Shown here: piece by piece, positions 62,441 to 64,000 of the stretch
Layout of the letters: every line of letters begins with the position of its first letter
Numbering within the stretch: position 1 is the first letter of the stretch
Source: Oceaniglobus indicus
GTDB lineage: Bacteria; Pseudomonadota; Alphaproteobacteria; Rhodobacterales; Rhodobacteraceae
Assembly (NCBI RefSeq): GCF_002751875.1
Contig: NZ_NMZM01000001.1
Location: 475,514-539,513, forward strand
DNA length: 64,000 bases
Direction of reading: 5' to 3'
Translations under genes and position numbers: made by a program
Notes under the pieces: model-generated
Told to the model about the DNA's origin: nothing
The model's database searches: none
The model's input: the letters and a program-made list of their open reading frames with translations, nothing else

Positions 62441-62878
62441 CCTGAAAGGGTCGCGACCATCAAGATTCCTGTGCCAGCGGTTATGGGCGGCCAAGCTCGG
62501 CCACATAGCCTTTCGGCAACGCTCGCATGGTTCACGCCCGTTGCCCCGGGTCGCAAAAGTTATCGGTCGGTGCGTCTCAAAGTGCTGGACCCGGCTGAGA
62601 CCAATGCGCTCAGTGTTTCGCCTCGAAGTCTTCAGCCAGATGGTAACCAGACCAATCGCGGCACTATTTTCACAAGATGTTGGGAAGGCGACCGCGCGCC
62701 CATCATTGGACAAGACATGACAATGGACTTGATCGTTCAGCGCGACCCAGATCCCGGCAGGCCAATTGACGAAAGCGTACCATTTGGTCTGGCGGTAACG
62801 CTGGCTATGCCTGGAGTTGTCGGTCTTTATGCACAAGTCGCGCAACGACTTGGAATTGCGCCACGCCAGCAGGTCTGA
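62441..62878 (+). pseudogene. C-terminal remnant of an S8 (subtilisin-like) peptidase
   Basis: About 145 residues: IKIPVPAVMGGQARPHSLSATLAWFTPV, GRKSYRSVRLKVLD, RGTIFTRCWEGDRAP and VPFGLAVTLAMPGVVGLYAQV. This looks like the all-beta C-terminal domain that follows the protease in bacterial S8 peptidases paired with AAA ATPases. The catalytic Asp/His/Ser part is missing; the frame upstream is fused to the recombinase tail. Recognition is from memory of the family pattern and needs a profile search. Confidence 0.5.
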
Positions 62879-63045
62879 TTTCTGATCGTGGAAATTCTCG
62901 CTACCACTACCATCATGACCCCGCGTACCGCGCGCGATCCACTACGCACTTCTACGTCATCATACGACAACCTATTGTTTTAGCTTGAAATCCCTTCCAC
63001 ATCGCGGCCACCACAGGACAAAACAGCTCCTGAGGTTCGCCCGCT

Positions 63046-63390
63046 ATGCCCGACACTGACGTCAATTTCGCACCGCCCGCCGAAGCGCTCACCACCAATG
63101 AGCGGCTGTCGGAACTCGCCCAGCTACTCGCTGCTGCGGTGGATCGCACCAACCCACAGAAAATAAATGAGAATTCTTCGGACGAAGGAGACAGTTCGCT
63201 GGACATCCTCACCAAGCTGGTCCGCGAATGGAACGGCGTGGAACACACGGTCACTGTATTGGCGAAAGGCTTTGAGTGGCAGGGCCGCCGGTACAAATCG
63301 CTCTCCGGCGCAGCGCGGGCGATCACCGGCGCAAACTGGAACGGTTGGAAGTTCTTCGGCTTCACCCCGCGCCCGAGGATCAGCAAATGA
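63046..63390 (+). CDS. DUF2924-domain protein
   Basis: 114 residues. The second half (LVREWNGVEHTVTVLAKGFEWQGRRYKSLSGAARAITGANWNGWKFFGF) is the DUF2924 signature; the first 55 residues are acidic and unlike typical members, so the gene may be shortened. DUF2924 genes commonly sit directly before a large serine recombinase, and here the stop overlaps the recombinase start (ATGA at 63387). Function unknown, probably assists that recombinase. Confidence 0.75.
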   Translation: MPDTDVNFAPPAEALTTNERLSELAQLLAAAVDRTNPQKINENSSDEGDSSLDILTKLVREWNGVEHTVTVLAKGFEWQGRRYKSLSGAARAITGANWNGWKFFGFTPRPRISK

Positions 63391-63470
63391 CGCGCCAATC
63401 ACAGCCGCAACCGCCCCGCCGCCTGCGCTGCGCGATCTACACCCGCAAATCGAGCGAGGAGGGCCCTGAG
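63387..63470 (+). pseudogene. Serine recombinase truncated after about 26 codons
   Basis: MTRQSQPQPPRRLRCAIYTRKSSEEG is the exact type of N-terminus of large serine recombinases (strand with the catalytic Ser in YTRKSSEEG). Immediately afterwards the homology ends and the DNA encodes, on the opposite strand, another truncated gene. So the recombinase lost more than 95 percent of its length at a deletion or rearrangement junction near 63465. Confidence 0.7.
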
Positions 63471-63653
63471 AACCGCGCTAATGTTCTGGTGCTTGAACTC
63501 AATCGAACTGCGGTTGCGGTCGATCTGGGTCTGGAGATCGCGATTGCGCGCGGCTTTGATATAGGACTGGCCAGCAAAGTCCGCTGACAGCATCGCGAAG
63601 TAATCCGCGACGATCAGGTCATTCTCTGCATCTGTCCAAGGCCAGTTCGACAT
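63470..63653 (-). pseudogene. 5' fragment of a gene beginning MSNWPWTDAENDLIVADYF
   Basis: About 60 codons (WTDAENDLIVADYFAMLSADFAGQSY and SSIEFKHQNISAVL) resemble the N-terminus of proteins found beside restriction or DUF3883-type genes. The frame continues to 63399 but past the junction it reads the recombinase start backwards (LLARFAGVDRAAQAAGRLRL). Family assignment is tentative. Confidence 0.45.
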
Positions 63654-63851
63654 GCGGCCAGGCTAGACGCGGGAAAATCATTTGTCATCAGCGGTTTCGG
63701 TTGGGGGAATGGGATGCAAACCCAAGAAATCCGTCTATTTACGCTAGCATCCCGAGCAACGCGCCTACCGCATGTTCTGGCTATGTTGCCATCGATGTCG
63801 TTCGGAACGCACGTTTGGGTTTTGGCGGGGTTCGGCAGCAGTGCATTGAAA

Positions 63852-64000
63852 GGTAAGCTACCCCCCGAAATTCGGACACTGACATAAGCTACGATATGCA
63901 GTCTGCTAATCTTCAACACCAAGGAGATTACAGATGTCTAAACGCAAGCAGCATGCGCCGGAGTTCAAGGCGAAGGTCGCGCTGGAGGCCTTAAAGGGCG
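63852..64000 (+). mobile_element. IS3-family insertion sequence, left end, cut by the window
   Basis: The left end carries TAAGCTACCCCCCGAAATTC and GGACACTGACATAAGC, typical of terminal inverted repeat and leader sequences of this IS group; the exact outer base cannot be fixed without the other end. AAGGAG precedes the orfA start at 63934. Confidence 0.6.
63934..64000 (+). CDS. IS3-family transposase OrfA, partial
   Basis: The visible 22 codons, MSKRKQHAPEFKAKVALEAL then KG, are the start of the helix-turn-helix OrfA of IS3-type elements, with AAGGAG upstream. The OrfB integrase part would follow by programmed frameshift beyond the window. Confidence 0.8.
   Translation, partial: MSKRKQHAPEFKAKVALEALKG

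Noticed and set aside
62333..62845. Treating the whole 170-codon minus-strand frame as a gene
   Set aside because: Only the last 33 codons have recombinase character; the rest is antisense to the S8-like remnant.

Overview
The window looks like a chromosomal segment of a high-GC alphaproteobacterium of the Rhodobacterales (Roseobacter/Rhodobacter type). The evidence is the suf cluster (iscR, a NifS-like desulfurase, sufBCD, two YIP1-type membrane proteins, sufS), an IscR that lacks the usual cysteine cluster, an Irr-type iron box in front of iscR, an adenosylcobalamin-dependent ribonucleotide reductase (nrdJ), and long runs of end-to-end overlapping genes. Family names are assigned from motifs read by eye; no database search was possible.

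Layout. (1) 1-17744, all on the minus strand: a catabolic and transport supercluster. It holds a dihydropyrimidinase/hydantoinase (cut by the window edge), an SDR, a DapA-family lyase, a flavin-reductase-like protein, an N-carbamoyl-D-amino-acid amidohydrolase, a polar amino-acid ABC importer, a ThDP-dependent enzyme, a peptide-type ABC importer and two more amidohydrolases. Hydantoinase plus carbamoylase suggests import and hydrolysis of cyclic ureides or N-carbamoyl compounds. (2) 18025-21267: a DUF202 membrane protein, a C45-type acyltransferase/peptidase, a PHB-depolymerase-like esterase and a ribbon-helix-helix regulator. (3) 21457-35356: a surface polysaccharide locus with four glycosyltransferases, a Wzz/BY-kinase-like protein, an O-antigen ligase/polymerase, a flippase, a kinase-fold protein, a methyltransferase and a DegT aminotransferase. 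(4) 35451-37740: tRNA-Pro followed by a decaying patch of truncated genes (cytochrome b561, two sugar ABC permeases, a LacI regulator). (5) 38422-42440: nrdJ and tRNA-Arg. (6) 42632-52115: the suf operon, a divergent hydrolase and a DUF2059 protein.

(7) 52342-62105: tRNA-Ser(CGA) followed by an integrative mobilizable element of about 9.7 kb. It is bounded by a 24-bp direct repeat of the tRNA 3' end (52408-52431 and 62082-62105) and has a tyrosine integrase at its right end, a MobV-type relaxase, a candidate oriT region, a PemK-like protein and several unknowns. Its cargo is a two-gene operon that looks more AT-rich than its surroundings: a NYN/PIN-fold nuclease overlapping a NACHT STAND ATPase. 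I regard this as a candidate, possibly undescribed, nuclease-STAND anti-phage system. The cargo is flanked by two hairpins with different stems but an identical 18-nt head, which suggests a swappable cassette.

(8) 62106-64000: a scar of older mobile DNA. It contains the tail of another tyrosine recombinase, the C-terminal part of what looks like an S8 peptidase, a DUF2924 gene, a serine-recombinase start cut after about 26 codons and joined to an antiparallel gene fragment, and the left part of an IS3-family element that runs off the window.
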